From: a bacterium
Lineage (GTDB): Bacteria > Bacteroidota > Bacteroidia > Cytophagales > Thermonemataceae
Length of the DNA: 7,218 bases
Assembly (NCBI GenBank): GCA_025362415.1
Contig: JANYGM010000235.1
Coordinates: 1 to 7,218 of the forward strand
Direction of reading: 5' to 3'
Positions 6,089 through 7,218 of the stretch are shown piece after piece; position 1 is the first letter of the stretch; every line of letters begins with the position of its first letter. The notes below the pieces were generated by a model. The model made no database searches. It was not told where the DNA came from and saw only the letters and a program-made list of their open reading frames with translations. The position numbers and the translations under genes are program-made.

Positions 6089-6883
6089 TTAAATACTTTT
6101 ATCCACATATTTTAAATTTTCTGTTTTTATTTCTTTGTAGGAACATATCTTAGTATTTTCGTCAATACCCACTTCTATTTCTACCTTAGAAAGTTGTATT
6201 TTATTCATAGAACTACGTAAACAAGAAGTATTAGCCCAAAAACTATAATAGTTTATACCATTTTCTTTTTTCTCCAATATTAGCTCTTCTGTAATAGTTA
6301 CTTTCATGTTCAGAAATTCTTTATTTTCTGTAAGTATCTTGTTTAGAGCTACTGGTGTAATATTTTTATTCCCGTTGTATTGTATAATACTTGCACTAAA
6401 ATACTCTTCAGAACGCATTGTATTATTTTCCACTGCATCAAAATACTTTTTTAGCATTTGATGCACCTCTTTTGTGGTAGATTTGTTTGCCACTATTGCT
6501 TTTTCGCCAGTTGTAAAACCTCCAAACACATACCCTATTGTGTTGGCATATTCAACTTTGTACCAATAACTTTCAATACCTTCTAAAGTAACTTTTTGGT
6601 TTGTTTTCTCCACTATTTTTAGTTGCTTTCCTTTAGGAATAGTGGTAATCTCTTCCAAATCAAGCGAGGGCGTTTTGCGGAGTTTGATAGCTTTTTCAGC
6701 AGTTACTGTAATAAAATCTGAAGAAGTATCTGGAATATTTGTTATCTTTTCAGGAATTACCGCAGATTTTTGAGGTGTTAATGTGTTTGGAATAGCCATA
6801 TTATAATTATAGATGACAAACGCCAAAATAACTACAATTAGAGATAAGGGAACTATGATGAAAAAGAATTTTTTAAAAGTCAT
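6089..6883 (-). CDS. Single-pass membrane protein with periplasmic SH3b and NTF2-like domain
   Basis: This 264-residue protein starts MTFKK, followed by one hydrophobic helix (about 6-26) with no cleavage site evident, so it is probably anchored with its N-terminus inside. An SH3b domain spans 57-124, with the hallmark IKLRKTPSLDL start, a turn at IPKGKQL, and YWYKVEYANTIGYVFGGF. A second domain (about 137-258) begins with helix MLKKYFDAVENNTM and ends in strands such as NGINYYSFW and EIEVGIDENTKICSYKE. Its pattern suggests an NTF2-like fold, but that is only a guess. Residues 56-262 are closely similar to residues 441-648 of the 748-residue protein, including identical runs such as ITVTAEKAIKLRKTPSLDL. 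It is the first gene of the minus-strand cluster, preceded by a candidate promoter. By the family, the SH3b domain probably contacts cell-wall or peptide ligands. Confidence 0.88.
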   Translation of the reverse strand: MTFKKFFFIIVPLSLIVVILAFVIYNYNMAIPNTLTPQKSAVIPEKITNIPDTSSDFITVTAEKAIKLRKTPSLDLEEITTIPKGKQLKIVEKTNQKVTLEGIESYWYKVEYANTIGYVFGGFTTGEKAIVANKSTTKEVHQMLKKYFDAVENNTMRSEEYFSASIIQYNGNKNITPVALNKILTENKEFLNMKVTITEELILEKKENGINYYSFWANTSCLRSSMNKIQLSKVEIEVGIDENTKICSYKEIKTENLKYVDKSI

Positions 6884-6976
6884 ATTTTTTGTATTTAAAA
6901 AGTTTAATTAGAATTGAGAGAATTGTGTTTATTTTAATGCTATTGGGAGTATTTCCGAAAAATATTTTTATTTTCT

Positions 6977-6984
6977 CAAATATA
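6977..6984 (-). promoter_or_regulatory. Candidate Bacteroidota -7 promoter element for the minus-strand cluster
   Basis: On the minus strand this reads TATATTTG, an exact TAnnTTTG match. A TTG lies 15 bases upstream (7002-7000), slightly closer than the usual -33 spacing. It would give a leader of roughly 90 bases before the ATG at 6883. No comparable exact match was seen in the short gaps before the next two genes, which fits one shared promoter. Confidence 0.45.
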
Positions 6985-7088
6985 ATAAATAAATTCATAC
7001 AATATAGAAAAATATAAAAAATTCTATAAATAAATTACTTATTTTTTCAAAAGGTGTAGTGTGCCCTCAATGCTGTCAACTTAAGGAA

Positions 7089-7211
7089 AACTTCACGAAT
7101 AGTCCCTGACTTTCGTGAAGTTAGTTGTTACGAAGAAATTATTTTGAGTATAAAAAATACACCATTCATGCATTTGAACGCTTTTATTCTATCTCACTAA
7201 CTTCACGAAAG
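7089..7211. repeat. Three-copy inverted motif AACTTCACGAA
   Basis: AACTTCACGAA (7089-7099) and TTCGTGAAGTT (7112-7122) form an 11-bp perfect stem with a 12-base loop. A third copy extends the match: CTTTCGTGAAGTTAGT (7110-7125) and ACTAACTTCACGAAAG (7196-7211) are perfectly complementary over 16 bases. The middle copy can therefore pair with either side. No poly-T tract follows either stem, so a simple terminator is unlikely. Confidence 0.75.
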
Positions 7212-7218
7212 CCGCTGG

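Larger units (their letters stand above)
6884..7218. other. Gene-free region upstream of the minus-strand cluster
   Basis: No gene is visible in these 335 bases on either strand. Positions 6884-7040 are very AT-rich leader and promoter DNA for the minus-strand gene starting at 6883. From about 7044 the base composition becomes more balanced and a three-copy inverted-repeat motif appears. The right half could be the edge of another element or the leader of a gene beyond the window. Confidence 0.7.

Noticed and set aside
1859..6883. Known anti-phage defence system
   Set aside because: No nuclease, NTPase, protease, reverse transcriptase, toxin or cyclic-nucleotide domain is visible in any of the four proteins.

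Overview
The window looks like AT-rich chromosomal DNA of a Bacteroidota bacterium, probably a Cytophagia-type relative. The evidence is a SecA carboxyl terminus of the Bacteroidota kind, two matches to the Bacteroidota promoter element TAnnTTTG, A-rich leaders without Shine-Dalgarno sites, and dispersed palindromes of types I remember from Cytophagia and Flavobacteria genomes. The genus cannot be fixed by eye.

Layout: the 3' fifth of secA (2-709, +) ends at a strong intrinsic terminator. Next is an unrecognised soluble 255-residue protein gene (810-1577, +) with its own candidate promoter; its 3' end is full of hairpins. A convergent spacer (1578-1858) holds a terminator-like hairpin and a four-armed GC-rich palindrome. 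All remaining genes are on the minus strand. In transcription order they are a single-pass membrane SH3b protein (6883-6089), a lipoprotein with a duplicated domain (6040-5255), a SHOCT-like protein with 13-residue DxNxDG repeats (5224-4592), a block of two small palindromic elements meeting end to end (4221-4588), and a 748-residue polytopic zinc-ribbon/SH3b protein (4105-1859). The right end (6884-7218) has a candidate promoter and a three-copy inverted-repeat motif, but no gene.

The most interesting part is the minus-strand cluster. The first and last genes are paralogues: the small protein corresponds to the carboxyl half of the large one (membrane anchor, SH3b, then an NTF2-like-looking domain). 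The positive-inside pattern puts the large protein's zinc ribbon in the cytoplasm and its SH3b modules in the periplasm. With a lipoprotein and a putative calcium-binding repeat protein between them, the set looks like an uncharacterised cell-envelope module. That function is inference from domains and gene order; no known system was recognised. The two elements between the third gene and the large gene have perfect terminal inverted repeats, carry no coding sequence and look like non-autonomous MITE-like repeats.
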